64,000 bases of DNA. Source: Ruegeria sp. HKCCD7303 (GTDB lineage Bacteria > Pseudomonadota > Alphaproteobacteria > Rhodobacterales > Rhodobacteraceae). Under the pieces are notes generated by a model. That model saw nothing but the letters and a program-made list of their open reading frames with translations, was not told the origin of the DNA and searched no databases. Made by a program: the position numbers and the translations under genes. The stretch lies in contig NZ_WVRE01000010.1 of the NCBI RefSeq assembly GCF_013111185.1, positions 62,001-126,000 of the forward strand, written 5' to 3'. This document shows positions 54,017 to 63,869 of the stretch, one piece after another (positions within the stretch are counted from its first letter, which is position 1; the number at the start of each line of letters is the position of its first letter).

Positions 54017-54916
54017 TTGGCGGAAACGACGCACGAGACCAAGACAAGCCCAGTGGTGGATGGGACCGCGGATGAGGGCGAAATCTACGACCGTAGAACC
54101 CTGACATATGCGAACTCGTTCGATGATGCCTGGACCTCAACCGCCATTCGGGCCATCGAATGGTGCACCGGCAAGCTGACCATTTTGCGAATGGTCAACA
54201 AATTCGAGAAAAAGAACGAATACTATCGCGGCCAGAGGTTCTGGGGTGGTGCCCTTACGACTATGGGTATCGACCTGACCACACCGCAGGAACAGATTGC
54301 CCGGATTCCCAAAACCGGTCCCGTCGTTGTGGTCGCCAACCATCCGCACGGTATGGTCGATGGTATGATCCTGGCCGAGCTGATTGGACGGGTCCGCAGC
54401 GATTACCGCATTCTGACTCGCTCGGTCCTGACCGGACTTGATGAGGCGGCGACATCTTTCATGATCCCGGTGCCCTTCCCGCACGACCCCGAGGCGCAGG
54501 CCAAAATGCTCGAGATGCGTGGCAAGGCGATGGAGCACCTAAAGAACGGCGGCGTTGTTGCACTGTTCCCGTCAGGCGTGGTGATGTCTTCGGACGACTG
54601 GTTTGGTCCAGCTATCGAGCGGGAATGGAACGTTTTCACGGCCAAGATGATCCGCCGCTCGGGTGCGCAGGTGCTGCCGATTTTCTTCCCGGGCAGCAAC
54701 TCGCGCTGGTACCAGATTGCCAATAAACTGTCGCCGATTCTGCGTCAGGGTTTGCTGCTGCACGAGATCGTACGATCCTGCAACAAACCGCAGTCGCCGG
54801 TTATCGGCGAGCCGATCGGCGATGAAGACATGGAACTGCTCGAGCGCGACCCGCGCGGCTTCATGGCATGGCTACGGGATCGCACAATGTCCTTGGGCCA
54901 ATCAAACAAAGCCTAA
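54017..54916 (+). CDS. Lysophospholipid acyltransferase (PlsC family)
   Basis: 299 residues from a TTG. The catalytic box is VANHPHGMVDGMILAE (HX4D variant, about residues 113-122), and the acceptor pocket GVVALFPSGVVMSSDDW follows. The N-terminal about 80 residues are polar and precede any membrane contact. Members acylate lysophosphatidic acid or related lipids at the inner membrane. Last gene of the chvI...ptsH run; a hairpin with a T-run follows at 54975. Acyl acceptor not certain. Confidence 0.85.
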   Translation: MAETTHETKTSPVVDGTADEGEIYDRRTLTYANSFDDAWTSTAIRAIEWCTGKLTILRMVNKFEKKNEYYRGQRFWGGALTTMGIDLTTPQEQIARIPKTGPVVVVANHPHGMVDGMILAELIGRVRSDYRILTRSVLTGLDEAATSFMIPVPFPHDPEAQAKMLEMRGKAMEHLKNGGVVALFPSGVVMSSDDWFGPAIEREWNVFTAKMIRRSGAQVLPIFFPGSNSRWYQIANKLSPILRQGLLLHEIVRSCNKPQSPVIGEPIGDEDMELLERDPRGFMAWLRDRTMSLGQSNKA

Positions 54917-54974
54917 TCCGCGTCTTCATCTGGCAAAAAGTACCTCGGGGGTGAGCCCGGATGAAATCCGGGCG

Positions 54975-54994
54975 AGGGGGCTGGCCCCCTTTTA
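54975..54994 (+). terminator. Terminator after plsC
   Basis: AGGGGG-ctgg-CCCCCT then TTT on the plus strand. A second hairpin GCCCGGAT-gaa-ATCCGGGC lies 2 bp upstream (54955-54973). The T-run continues into the stop region of the convergent dehydrogenase gene. Confidence 0.75.
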
Positions 54995-55867
54995 TCGTGT
55001 CGGTACCGGAACCTCTCCGCGATAGTCATAGAACCCGCGCTCGGTCTTGCGACCCAGCCAGCCAGCCTCGACATATTTAGTCAACAGCGGGCAGGGGCGG
55101 TACTTGGTGTCTGCCAGACCGTCGTGCAAGACATTCATGATTGCCAGACAGGTGTCCAGCCCGATGAAGTCCGCCAATTCCAGCGGGCCCATCGGATGAT
55201 TCGCGCCCAGCTTCATCGACTGGTCGATGGATTGAACGCTGCCGACGCCTTCATAAAGCGTGTACACGGCCTCGTTGATCATCGGCATCAGGATGCGGTT
55301 AACGATGAAGGCCGGGAAATCTTCGGCACTAGCAGCCGTTTTGCCCAGGCGGTCGACAACAGCTTTGCAGGCGCTGAATGTGTCTTCGTCCGTCGCAATG
55401 CCCCGGATCAGTTCCACCAGCTGCATGACCGGCACTGGGTTCATGAAATGAAACCCCATGAAACGCTCTGGCCGGTCGGTGCGGCTGGCCAGACGTGTGA
55501 TCGAGATAGACGATGTGTTGGACGTCAAAATCGTATGCGGCAGAAGATGTGGTTGCAGGTCTTCGAAAATCGCCTGCTTGATCGTTTCCCGTTCGGTCGC
55601 AGCCTCGATCACCAGATCGGTCTGTCCAAGGCGGGGCAACTCCAAAGTGGTCGAGATCCGGTTCAACGCGGCCTGCATCTCTGCGTCGGTGATCTTCCCG
55701 CGAGAGGCTTGGCGCGCCATGTTCCCTTCAATTGTGGACACAGCGTTATTCAGTGCGTCCTGGCTGACATCGTTCAGCAAGACCTCGTATTCCGCCAATG
55801 CCAGAACATGGGCAATCCCATTGCCCATCTGACCTGCGCCAATCACTCCGACTGATTTTACTTCCAT
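54992..55867 (-). CDS. 3-Hydroxybutyryl-CoA dehydrogenase
   Basis: 291 residues. The NAD-binding loop is VGVIGAGQMGNGIAHVLALA (GxGxxG), and the dehydrogenase core has SNTSSISITRLASRTDRPER, GFHFMNPVPVMQLVELIRG with the catalytic His, and KTAASAEDFPAFIVNRILMP. It interconverts 3-hydroxybutyryl-CoA and acetoacetyl-CoA in short-chain acid and polyhydroxybutyrate metabolism. Monocistronic as far as visible; convergent with plsC. Confidence 0.93.
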   Translation of the reverse strand: MEVKSVGVIGAGQMGNGIAHVLALAEYEVLLNDVSQDALNNAVSTIEGNMARQASRGKITDAEMQAALNRISTTLELPRLGQTDLVIEAATERETIKQAIFEDLQPHLLPHTILTSNTSSISITRLASRTDRPERFMGFHFMNPVPVMQLVELIRGIATDEDTFSACKAVVDRLGKTAASAEDFPAFIVNRILMPMINEAVYTLYEGVGSVQSIDQSMKLGANHPMGPLELADFIGLDTCLAIMNVLHDGLADTKYRPCPLLTKYVEAGWLGRKTERGFYDYRGEVPVPTR

Positions 55868-55957
55868 GTACAGCTGCCTTTGCCCTGAAGGATACCGCGA
55901 CAGTATCGGCAGACCGGGGCATGCGGCAAGGGGATCGAACCAGTCAATTTTGCTTCA

Positions 55958-55969
55958 AATGCGCGCATT
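55958..55969. promoter_or_regulatory. 12-bp palindrome upstream of the dehydrogenase gene
   Basis: AATGCGCGCATT is perfectly symmetric and lies in the 163-bp spacer between the divergent 3-hydroxybutyryl-CoA dehydrogenase and DUF6473-like genes, 91 bp before the former. A candidate operator by position only. Confidence 0.35.
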
Positions 55970-56030
55970 AGGAATTTCTCAACATCTGAGGCCGCAAGAT
56001 GGCAACCGGGTGAAATGTGGGGGGCTTGGG

Positions 56031-56834
56031 ATGAGCTTTCATGAGATGAACAGGGGCGGGGACTCCGTCTGTCAATACAAGGGCTCCAAACTCTGGTTTC
56101 GCGGCCCGCCGAGTGACCTGAGCGACCCTTTCGTTGCGTGTTTGGGCGGAGAGGAAACCTTTGGCCGTTTTGTGGAACAGCCTTTTCCTGCCGAGCTTAC
56201 CAAACTTTTGGGACGACCTTGTGTCAATTTTGGTAGCCTTTTTTGTGGTGCTGACGCGTTACTTGCTGATCCGGCAGTGTTAGAGTTGGCAAACAGGGCC
56301 GAAATTTGCGTGTTGCAAACACCCGACTTGCCGTGCTTGTCGAACAGGTTTTACCGGGTTCATCCGCGCCGCAATGATCGGTTTCTGGCCCCTTCGCACG
56401 ATCTGGAACAGCTTTTTCCCGAGGTCGACTTCACGGAAATCCATTTCGTACGGCATCTGCTAACGCGGCTGCACGCAGTGCAAGACTCGCGATTTGAAGT
56501 CATTGCTCAAGAACTGCGCGAGGCTTGGGTGCGCACTACGTCCAAGGTTCTACGCCAAATCAAACCGCCGGTCATTTTGCTTTGGCTAGAGGTGCACAGG
56601 CAGGAGGGGATGCACAGCGACCTCGTTTTGCCAAATGTCGAAATGATCAATCAGCTTCGGCCCTTGTGTACGGGTATCGTTGAATGTTCGGTGCGCGTGA
56701 CAGGGCAATCGGAATCTTTGGAAGATGTGTTGTTTGGAACCTTGCAACAGCCAATGGCAGAGCATGTGATAGGCCCATCTGCGCACCGTGAGATTGCCGG
56801 GAAATTGCTACCTGTTTTGCGGGACCAAAACTGA
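56031..56834 (+). CDS. DUF6473-like conserved hypothetical protein
   Basis: 267 residues from the ATG at 56031 (MSFHEMNRGGDSVCQY). The sequence GSKLWFRGPPSDLSDPFVAC, then GGEETFGRFVEQPFP, and NRFYRVHPRRNDRF with DFTEIHFVRHLLTRL match the pattern I associate with DUF6473, a family mostly of Rhodobacteraceae. No signal peptide or membrane segment. Function unknown; the sulfotransferase-like genes sometimes near such proteins are absent here. Divergent from the dehydrogenase gene. The frame extends upstream to 55866 without supporting sequence. Confidence 0.65.
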   Translation: MSFHEMNRGGDSVCQYKGSKLWFRGPPSDLSDPFVACLGGEETFGRFVEQPFPAELTKLLGRPCVNFGSLFCGADALLADPAVLELANRAEICVLQTPDLPCLSNRFYRVHPRRNDRFLAPSHDLEQLFPEVDFTEIHFVRHLLTRLHAVQDSRFEVIAQELREAWVRTTSKVLRQIKPPVILLWLEVHRQEGMHSDLVLPNVEMINQLRPLCTGIVECSVRVTGQSESLEDVLFGTLQQPMAEHVIGPSAHREIAGKLLPVLRDQN

Positions 56835-56837
56835 AAA

Positions 56838-56857
56838 GGCCCGCCAGAAGGCGGGCC
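56838..56857 (-). terminator. Hairpin terminator between etfA and the DUF6473-like gene
   Basis: GGCCCGCC-agaa-GGCGGGCC, an 8-bp perfect stem. On the minus strand it is followed by TTTTCAG, so it should end etfBA; it may also serve the convergent gene. Confidence 0.75.
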
Positions 56858-56893
56858 CAGTAAGGTTTTTCGACGAAAACTTACGCTGTTTGA

Positions 56894-57823
56894 TCAGCCG
56901 AGTTTTTCGGTCAGTTCTGGTACGGCCTGGAACAGGTCTGCGACCAGTCCGAAGTCGGCGACTTGGAAGATCGGGGCTTCTTCGTCCTTGTTGATCGCAA
57001 CGATGACCTTGGAGTCTTTCATACCGGCCAGGTGCTGGATCGCGCCCGAGATGCCGACAGCGACATACAGATCGGGGGCAACAACTTTACCGGTCTGACC
57101 CACCTGCCAGTCGTTCGGGGCATAGCCCGAGTCAACGGCGGCGCGCGACGCGCCAACTGCAGCGCCCAGCTTGTCGGCCAGGGTTTCGATCAGTTTGAAG
57201 TCCTCTTCCGAGCCGACGCCACGGCCACCGGAGACAACAACGCCTGCCGAGGTCAGTTCCGGACGGTCGCTCTCGGCAACCTTGTCCTCGACCCACGACG
57301 ACAGACCGGGGTTTTCACCGACAGAAATGGTCTCAACCGGGGCCGAGCCACCTTCGCCCGCAGCATCAAAGCTGGCGGTCCGCAGGGTGACAACTTTCTT
57401 GGCGTCGTTCGATTTCACGGTCTGGATCGCGTTGCCCGCATAGATCGGACGCTCGAAGGTCGAGCCGTCAACTACACCGGACGCATCCGAGATCACCATC
57501 ACGTCCAGCAGCGCAGCAACGCGCGGCATCACGTTTTTGGCGTCGGTGGTTGCAGGGGCAACGATGTGCTCGTACCCGTCGGCCAGCGACACGATCAGCG
57601 CCGCGGTCGTTTCCGCCAGGCGGTGACCCAGCGAGGCATCTTCGGCAACCAGAACCTTGGACACGCCGTCGATCTTTGCAGCAGCCTCACCAGCAGCGGC
57701 GGCAGACCCACCTGCGGCAAGAACGGTCACATCGCCCAGAGTTTTTGCAGCGTTGACGGCTTTTGCAGTCGCGTCCAGCGCCAGTTCACCATTGTTGACT
57801 TCGGCAAGCAGAAGTACAGCCAT
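56894..57823 (-). CDS. etfA: Electron transfer flavoprotein alpha subunit
   Basis: 309 residues. The C-terminal FAD domain has [40 protein letters not shown], and [17 protein letters not shown] with [14 protein letters not shown]. With EtfB it takes electrons from acyl-CoA dehydrogenases such as Mcd in this window and delivers them to ETF-ubiquinone oxidoreductase. The start codon overlaps the etfB stop by one base (etfB ends at 57823). Followed by a strong terminator. Confidence 0.97.
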   Translation of the reverse strand: MAVLLLAEVNNGELALDATAKAVNAAKTLGDVTVLAAGGSAAAAGEAAAKIDGVSKVLVAEDASLGHRLAETTAALIVSLADGYEHIVAPATTDAKNVMPRVAALLDVMVISDASGVVDGSTFERPIYAGNAIQTVKSNDAKKVVTLRTASFDAAGEGGSAPVETISVGENPGLSSWVEDKVAESDRPELTSAGVVVSGGRGVGSEEDFKLIETLADKLGAAVGASRAAVDSGYAPNDWQVGQTGKVVAPDLYVAVGISGAIQHLAGMKDSKVIVAINKDEEAPIFQVADFGLVADLFQAVPELTEKLG

Positions 57824-58581
57824 TACACAGCCCCCGCTTCTTTAAGTTTCTCGACCAGCTCGTCGACCGAGCCTACAACGATACCAGCGGCGCGCGCTGG
57901 CGGCTCGTCGGTTTTGACAATCTCCAGACGCGGGCTGACATCCACGCCGTAATCGGCGGCGGTTTTCTCATCCAGCGGCTTTTTCTTCGCCTTCATGATA
58001 TTGGGCAGTGACGCGTAACGCGGTTCGTTCAGGCGCAGGTCAACTGTCACGATGGTCGGCATCTTGACGCTGATGGTCTGCAGGCCGCCGTCCACTTCAC
58101 GGGTGATCTTGGCGCTGTCGCCTTCGATGTCCAGTTCCGAGGCAAAGGTACCCTGCGACCAGCCCAGCAGGGCCGACAACATTTGGCCGGTGGCGTTCAT
58201 GTCATTGTCGATTGCCTGTTTGCCCGCCAGAACGATGCCAGGCTGCTCTTCCTCGACCACTTTGGCCAAGATCTTTGCAACGGCCAGCGGCTCAATGTCG
58301 GTGTGAACGTCGTCTGCCGCCACAACAAGGATCGCGCGGTCGGCGCCCATGGCCAGCGCAGTCCGCAGGGTTTCCTGCGCCTGCTTGACGCCGATCGAAA
58401 CGGCGACAACTTCGTCGGCCTTGCCAGCTTCTTTCAGACGGATCGCCTCTTCAACAGCAATTTCGTCGAACGGGTTCATCGACATTTTGACATTGGCGAG
58501 ATCAACACCGCTTCCATCCGCTTTCACGCGAACCTTAACGTTGTAGTCAATCACGCGTTTGACAGGCACCAGTACCTTCAT
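57823..58581 (-). CDS. etfB: Electron transfer flavoprotein beta subunit
   Basis: 252 residues. [19 protein letters not shown] at the N-terminus and the AMP-site stretch [20 protein letters not shown] (about residues 118-137) are typical of EtfB; the recognition loop for dehydrogenases is in [20 protein letters not shown]. First gene of the etfBA pair. The 240 bp upstream to the adenosyltransferase gene hold no gene I can see and should contain the promoter. Confidence 0.97.
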   Translation of the reverse strand: MKVLVPVKRVIDYNVKVRVKADGSGVDLANVKMSMNPFDEIAVEEAIRLKEAGKADEVVAVSIGVKQAQETLRTALAMGADRAILVVAADDVHTDIEPLAVAKILAKVVEEEQPGIVLAGKQAIDNDMNATGQMLSALLGWSQGTFASELDIEGDSAKITREVDGGLQTISVKMPTIVTVDLRLNEPRYASLPNIMKAKKKPLDEKTAADYGVDVSPRLEIVKTDEPPARAAGIVVGSVDELVEKLKEAGAV

Positions 58582-58821
58582 TTTTGCGTACGCTCCTCAA
58601 AAAAACGGCAAGCCGCGAAGGCGACTCTGCCAATGCTCTCGACGGACTAGATAGCGCCTGCAGCAGTGGCACAACAGAGCAAAATCGTCACGTCATAGCG
58701 TCGGGACGTCGCGTTTTGCGGTTTTTTTCAAACAAGGGCGAAAGATTGCCGTTTGAAGCCTCTGCATTTTAAGGACTGCGGCGCGCACAAATTTGACAGC
58801 CGCCTTCCCACCGCGCCGCTT

Positions 58822-59394
58822 TCAGCGGTTCGCGCCCGGAACCCACAAAACGTCGTCTTTGCCGTTGGCGTTCGCGCAGCGAGCCGCGACAAAGAACCAG
58901 TCGCTGAGCCGGTTGAGGTATTTGACAGCCACATCGTTGACCGGCTCCATATTCGTCAATTCGACCGCCAGCCGTTCTGCCCGACGAGACACCGTACGAC
59001 ACACGTGCAGATGCGCTGCCAGACGTGATCCACCGGGTAGGATGAAACTGCGCAGTGGTTCCAGATTTTCGTTCATCGCATCAATCTCGGCTTCAAGACG
59101 GTCGATCTGAGAGGGTACGATACGCAGGGGTGGATAGTCGGCCTCGGAATCCTTATCCATATCGGGGCGACAAAAATCTGCGCCCAGGTCGAAAAGGTCA
59201 TTCTGAATGCGCGACAATGCTGCATCTGTTTCACCTTGGGCCTCGGTTCGGGCCACACCGACAAATGCGTTCAACTCATCTACCGTTCCGTACGCGGCAA
59301 CGCGCCCCGCGTATTTGGCCACGCGTTCGCCATTGCCCAGAGCGGTTTTGCCGTCGTCACCTGTGCGTGTGTAAATCTTGTTGAGAACGACCAT
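58822..59394 (-). CDS. pduO: Cob(I)alamin adenosyltransferase, PduO type
   Basis: 190 residues. IYTRTGDDGKTALGNGERV near the start and the helical core with VDELNAFVGVARTEA, FILPGGSRLAAHLHVCRTVSRRAER and LNRLSDWFFVAARCAN are the PduO/MMAB motifs. It forms adenosylcobalamin for mutases, such as ethylmalonyl-CoA and methylmalonyl-CoA mutase. It is followed on the same strand by etfBA and overlaps nothing. The HIG1 gene lies directly upstream. Confidence 0.94.
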   Translation of the reverse strand: MVVLNKIYTRTGDDGKTALGNGERVAKYAGRVAAYGTVDELNAFVGVARTEAQGETDAALSRIQNDLFDLGADFCRPDMDKDSEADYPPLRIVPSQIDRLEAEIDAMNENLEPLRSFILPGGSRLAAHLHVCRTVSRRAERLAVELTNMEPVNDVAVKYLNRLSDWFFVAARCANANGKDDVLWVPGANR

Positions 59395-59598
59395 TTATTG
59401 CACCCCTTGTCCGCGCAGGTAAACGAATAGCACGATCAGCACCACGGCAATGAACTGAAAGAGGATGCGAAGCCGCATCATCTTGTTGCTTTTCTTTGCA
59501 GCTTCCATGCCGCTTTTGCCGAAATTCGCAATGCCAAGGGTCAGCACTACGACAACTGCCGCCATGGCCAAAAGCAGAACGACCATTAAAAGGTCCAT
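59395..59598 (-). CDS. Twin-transmembrane protein, HIG1-like
   Basis: 67 residues with two membrane helices (LLMVVLLLAMAAVVVVLTLG and ILFQFIAVVLIVLFVYLRG) joined by a basic loop KSGMEAAKKSNKMMRLR, the pattern of HIG1 domain proteins that in mitochondria associate with respiratory complexes. It lies directly upstream of the adenosyltransferase gene, with adjacent stop and start. Role in bacteria unclear; an interaction with a terminal oxidase is inference. Confidence 0.8.
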   Translation of the reverse strand: MDLLMVVLLLAMAAVVVVLTLGIANFGKSGMEAAKKSNKMMRLRILFQFIAVVLIVLFVYLRGQGVQ

Positions 59599-59675
59599 TT
59601 CAAGTCACCGTCCGGTTTTTTCGATTATGACCCATCTAGCGTTGGGACGTCAAAAAGCGAACGGGAAATTTCGCC

Positions 59676-60503
59676 TCAGATGTCCGACAGGATGCGATCG
59701 GTCGCTTTTGTGGGCAAGATTCGGCGCAATATCCCGGCCACATATGTGGGCGTCGTCACATAGTATCGCGCCTTCGGCCGCCGCGCTTCAGCCGCGTGGG
59801 CGAGTTTGTCGGTCACAGCCGAAGCTGGCAGTTCGAAACGATCCGGGCCGCTGCTTTCATAAAGCCTTTTCAACAGCGAGGCTTCATATTTTTCTCGTAA
59901 CGCCGAGCTTTCCCAATCAATGAATCTTTCGAACATCGGGATCGCTTTTTCCCTGAGTTTCGAGGTGATTGGTCCGGGTTCGATCAGAACAACGTGAATT
60001 CCGGTATCCCGCAGTTCAAGCCGCATTGTGTCGGTCAAACCCTCGATGGCGTATTTGGTGGCGACATAGGCCCCACGCCAGGGGAAGGCGACAAGGCCCA
60101 GAACCGAAGAACACTGAACTATTCGTCCATAACCCTGTTCCCGCATAACGGGAATCACCTGGCGCGTCAGCTCATGCCATCCGAAGACATTGGTTTCAAA
60201 GATATGGCGTAATCCGTCCGTAGGCACGTCCTCGACCGCGCCAGGCAGTCCATGGGCGCCGTTGTTGAACAAGGCATCCAGAGTGCCGCCCGTTGCCTCG
60301 AGCACAGAAGATAATCCCGACGTAATGCTCTCGGTGTCGGTATAGTCGATTTTGGGGCTTTCAAAGCCTTGTGCGCGCAGACGGTCGCAATCGCGTTGCT
60401 GGCGGCAGGACGCAAAAACACGCCAGCCGCGTGCACGCATACCGTGTGCTGCATCCAGGCCTATACCCGAAGAGCATCCCGTAATGAGTATCGATTTCTG
60501 CAT
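59676..60503 (-). CDS. SDR family oxidoreductase
   Basis: 275 residues from the ATG at 60503. The Rossmann motif is ITGCSSGIGLDAAHGM, the catalytic Tyr-x-x-x-Lys is in GAYVATKYAIEGL, and the preceding serines are in QCSSVLGLVAFPW. The family includes enzymes that reduce keto or oxidise hydroxy groups with NAD(P)H. The C-terminal part (PKARYYVTTPTYVAGILRRI) is typical of the classical SDRs with a basic tail. Substrate unknown. Confidence 0.9.
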   Translation of the reverse strand: MQKSILITGCSSGIGLDAAHGMRARGWRVFASCRQQRDCDRLRAQGFESPKIDYTDTESITSGLSSVLEATGGTLDALFNNGAHGLPGAVEDVPTDGLRHIFETNVFGWHELTRQVIPVMREQGYGRIVQCSSVLGLVAFPWRGAYVATKYAIEGLTDTMRLELRDTGIHVVLIEPGPITSKLREKAIPMFERFIDWESSALREKYEASLLKRLYESSGPDRFELPASAVTDKLAHAAEARRPKARYYVTTPTYVAGILRRILPTKATDRILSDI

Positions 60504-60572
60504 GAGCCTTCCGAACATGAACCCCGCCAATAGCTATGGCGGGGTTTGCGGCAGGGCAATGACGCTCCGGCG

Positions 60573-61217
60573 TCAGTTTGTTGTTTTCCGGACAAGTGAT
60601 GCCGAAATCCATCCAACCTGTTGCCCCGGCAACACGCGCAGGCGCAACCAGCCTGTGCCCGATTCGCTTAAGACTTCGACCTGTTGGCCAATGCGGGCCT
60701 TGCCGATGATTGGATAAATGGTTCCGGGCCCGTCGCGCATATTGACACGGGTACCCGAAATTTCGCGGATATCTTTGGGCGGTTCAACTGGTGCAGCCAG
60801 ATCAACCGTTGGCAGTTCGGCATCCGTTGCGACTTGTTCCAGTGACCCCAAACCTTGCTCAAGCGACGCCAGGGTCAGAGTGACGTTTTCGTCGCTGAAC
60901 AGCGACGGGTTTGCCTTGAGGCCCGCAGCCACTTGCGAAAGCAAGGCTTTGGTCTCCTCTTCGCCCAGCTGAGCATCGGATTCGACGGGCGTCGGCACCA
61001 CTTTTTCTGACGCGGCAGAGGTCCGTATCACCAGTTTCTCAACCGGTTCAGGTTTGACAATTGGTGTGGGTTCGACGACCGGTGTCGCCGGTTTGGCTGC
61101 AACAGCAACGCGTTCCGGCTTAGCGTCGCGCACACCGCGCGGTTCAAAGTCGGGACCTCCGCTCATCACGTAAAACGTCCAGCCGAGAGCGGCGAAAGTA
61201 ACAAGTATCAGGCGCAT
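60573..61217 (-). CDS. SH3-domain membrane-anchored protein
   Basis: 214 residues from the ATG at 61217, which follows TTGGGGGA at a suitable distance. One N-terminal membrane helix (LILVTFAALGWTFYVMSGG) is followed by a long Pro/Val/Glu-rich linker and a C-terminal bacterial SH3 domain (about residues 150-212, GTRVNMRDGPGTIYPIIGKA to VGWISASLVRK). The SH3 domain suggests peptidoglycan or protein binding in the periplasm. Divergent from parC. Partner unknown. Confidence 0.85.
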   Translation of the reverse strand: MRLILVTFAALGWTFYVMSGGPDFEPRGVRDAKPERVAVAAKPATPVVEPTPIVKPEPVEKLVIRTSAASEKVVPTPVESDAQLGEEETKALLSQVAAGLKANPSLFSDENVTLTLASLEQGLGSLEQVATDAELPTVDLAAPVEPPKDIREISGTRVNMRDGPGTIYPIIGKARIGQQVEVLSESGTGWLRLRVLPGQQVGWISASLVRKTTN

Positions 61218-61423
61218 AGAGGCCATCCCCCAAGGTAATCGTAACAACAATAATGGGCAGCAATCATTCAATTGTTGGAATGGTAGCATAATTGTGAGGC
61301 CGAGTCGAAAATTCGGGGAAAACACCCACTTGCCTCCCCCTGTTGCAAAAAGCGCGACTTGTCCCCAGTAAAATGTACTCTGCTTGCTTTACCCGGGCAG
61401 CCTAGCGTCGTATCACATCATGT

Positions 61424-63772
61424 ATGAATGACACGATCGACGACCCCAATATGGAGGCCCCTGACAATGGGGGCGAGGTTGCTGAACCACTGCGCCGCGC
61501 GATAGGTGAGCGCTATCTGACCTATGCGCTGTCCACCATCATGCACCGTGCTCTGCCTGATGCGCGGGACGGGTTGAAGCCGGTACACCGGCGAATCCTC
61601 TATGCGATGAGGGAACTGCGACTCAGTGCAACCGGAGGTTTTCGAAAGTCCGCCAAGATCTCGGGCGATGTGATGGGTAACTATCACCCGCACGGTGACG
61701 CCGCTATTTACGACGCGATGGCGCGATTGGCGCAGGACTTCAACGTCCGTTACCCGTTGGTCGACGGGCAGGGGAATTTCGGCAATATCGACGGGGATAA
61801 CCCTGCTGCCTCGCGTTACACCGAGGCGCGGATGACCATCGTGGCCGAAGCGCTGCTTGAGGGGCTGAACGAAGACGCCGTTGATTTCCGCGACAACTAT
61901 GACGGCACGCTGACCGAACCGGTGGTGCTGCCTGCGCAGTTTCCGAACCTTTTGGCCAATGGTGCCAGCGGGATCGCCGTGGGTATGGCGACGAACATTC
62001 CGCCGCACAATATTGCCGAGCTGTGCGATGCCTGCCTGCATCTGATCAAGACGCCGGATGCCCGCGACGATACGCTGCTGAATTATGTGCCCGGCCCCGA
62101 TTTCCCAACCGGCGGCGTGATTGTCGAGCCGGCGGAGAATATCGCGCAAGCTTACCGTACTGGGCGCGGTTCGTTCCGGTTGCGTTGTAAATATGAGGTC
62201 GAAGATTTGGGCCGTGGCCAGTGGCAGATCATTGTCACCGAGATTCCGTATCAGGTTCAGAAATCCAAGCTGATCGAGAAGATCGCGGAACTGATCCAGA
62301 CCAAGAAAATCCCGATTCTCGCCGATGTGCGCGACGAATCCGCCGATGACATCCGACTGATCCTTGAACCTCGATCTAAAAACGTGGATCCCGAGGTGCT
62401 GATGGGCATGCTCTATCGCAACTCGGACCTTGAAGTGCGGTTCAGCCTGAACATGAACGTGCTGATTGACGGGGTAACGCCCAAGGTTTGTTCGATGAAG
62501 GAAGTGCTGCGCGCCTTCCTCGATCACCGGCAAGAGGTGCTGATCCGCCGCTCACGTCACCGGATGGCCAAGATCGACCACCGTTTGGAGGTCTTGGAAG
62601 GCTTTATCGTTGCTTTCCTGAACCTTGACCGTGTGATCGACATCATCCGCTATGACGACGACCCCAAAGCCGCGCTGATGCGCGAGGATTGGGGCATCGA
62701 CCACGTTCGTGCCACCGACGAGTCTGATTACGTCACGCCCAAGCCGGGTGAGGGCGAACTGTCCGAGGTTCAGGTCGACGCCATTCTGAACATGCGCCTG
62801 CGCAGCTTGCGCCGTCTGGAAGAGATGGAGTTGGTCCACGAACGTGACGAGCTGATGCTGGAACGCGCCAATCTCGAAGACCTGCTGGCCGATCCGGCCC
62901 TACAATGGGCGAAAATAGCCGAGCAGTTGAAAGAGACGAAGAAGACCTTCGGCAAAGACTACGACGGCGGCGCGCGTCGCACGCAGTTCGCCGAGGCCGG
63001 ACAAGTCGAAGAAGTTCCGCTTGAGGCAATGATCGATAAGGAGCCGATCACGGTCGTCTGCTCTCAGATGGGCTGGATTCGCGCCATGACCGGCCATATC
63101 GACCTGAAACGAGAGCTGAAGTTTAAAGATGGCGACGGCCCGCGTTTCATTTTCCACGCGGAAACTACGGATCGCCTACTGGTGTTTGCTTCGAATGGGC
63201 GATTCTACACTGTCAGTGCGGCCAATCTGCCCGGTGGACGGGGAATGGGCGAGCCGCTGCGCCTGATGGTTGATCTGCCGAACGAGGCCCAGATCATCGA
63301 CATCCTAATCCACAAGCCGGGGCGTAAATTGCTGGTGGCCTCGGATGCAGGCAATGGGTTTATGGTTCCCGAAGATGACGTGCTGGCCCAGACCCGCAAC
63401 GGAAAACAGGTGCTGAACGTCAAAGGCGACGAGACGGCGATGATCTGTAAGCCGGTCGATGGCGACCACGTGGCCGTTGTATCCCAGAACGGTAAGTTCT
63501 TGGTTTTCCCGACAGAAGAACTGCCTGAAATGACCCGTGGCAAGGGTGTGCGCCTGCAGAAGTACAACATGGCGCGTGGACGGCAGGGCACGCTGGAACT
63601 GGATGGCGGGTTGTCGGACATCACCACCTTCAACTGGGAAGAAGGGCTGAAATGGTCCATGGGCGGTGAGAAGACCCGACACGAGGCGGACATGTCCCAA
63701 TGGTTGGCCAAGCGCGCGAGCGTTGGGAAAAAACCACCTTACGGCTTCCCTCGGGACTATAAGTTTTCGTGA
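61424..63772 (+). CDS. parC: DNA topoisomerase IV subunit A
   Basis: 782 residues. The breakage-reunion domain carries the active tyrosine in [16 protein letters not shown] (about residue 132), with the gate motifs [13 protein letters not shown] and LIDGQGNFG-like [13 protein letters not shown]. The C-terminal beta-propeller is present but shorter than in GyrA and lacks a clear GyrA box, which favours ParC. It decatenates replicated chromosomes with ParE. The ATG at 61424 was chosen over the nearby ATG at 61420, which hits a stop at once. Confidence 0.95.
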   Translation: MNDTIDDPNMEAPDNGGEVAEPLRRAIGERYLTYALSTIMHRALPDARDGLKPVHRRILYAMRELRLSATGGFRKSAKISGDVMGNYHPHGDAAIYDAMARLAQDFNVRYPLVDGQGNFGNIDGDNPAASRYTEARMTIVAEALLEGLNEDAVDFRDNYDGTLTEPVVLPAQFPNLLANGASGIAVGMATNIPPHNIAELCDACLHLIKTPDARDDTLLNYVPGPDFPTGGVIVEPAENIAQAYRTGRGSFRLRCKYEVEDLGRGQWQIIVTEIPYQVQKSKLIEKIAELIQTKKIPILADVRDESADDIRLILEPRSKNVDPEVLMGMLYRNSDLEVRFSLNMNVLIDGVTPKVCSMKEVLRAFLDHRQEVLIRRSRHRMAKIDHRLEVLEGFIVAFLNLDRVIDIIRYDDDPKAALMREDWGIDHVRATDESDYVTPKPGEGELSEVQVDAILNMRLRSLRRLEEMELVHERDELMLERANLEDLLADPALQWAKIAEQLKETKKTFGKDYDGGARRTQFAEAGQVEEVPLEAMIDKEPITVVCSQMGWIRAMTGHIDLKRELKFKDGDGPRFIFHAETTDRLLVFASNGRFYTVSAANLPGGRGMGEPLRLMVDLPNEAQIIDILIHKPGRKLLVASDAGNGFMVPEDDVLAQTRNGKQVLNVKGDETAMICKPVDGDHVAVVSQNGKFLVFPTEELPEMTRGKGVRLQKYNMARGRQGTLELDGGLSDITTFNWEEGLKWSMGGEKTRHEADMSQWLAKRASVGKKPPYGFPRDYKFS

Positions 63773-63869
63773 CTCTGCTGCCACTGCGATCAATTTCTGC
63801 TGATACGACTTTGCACAGGCCGTGTTGGTGCGCTACATCCCGTAAAACAGGCCTATCGAGAAGAGACAC

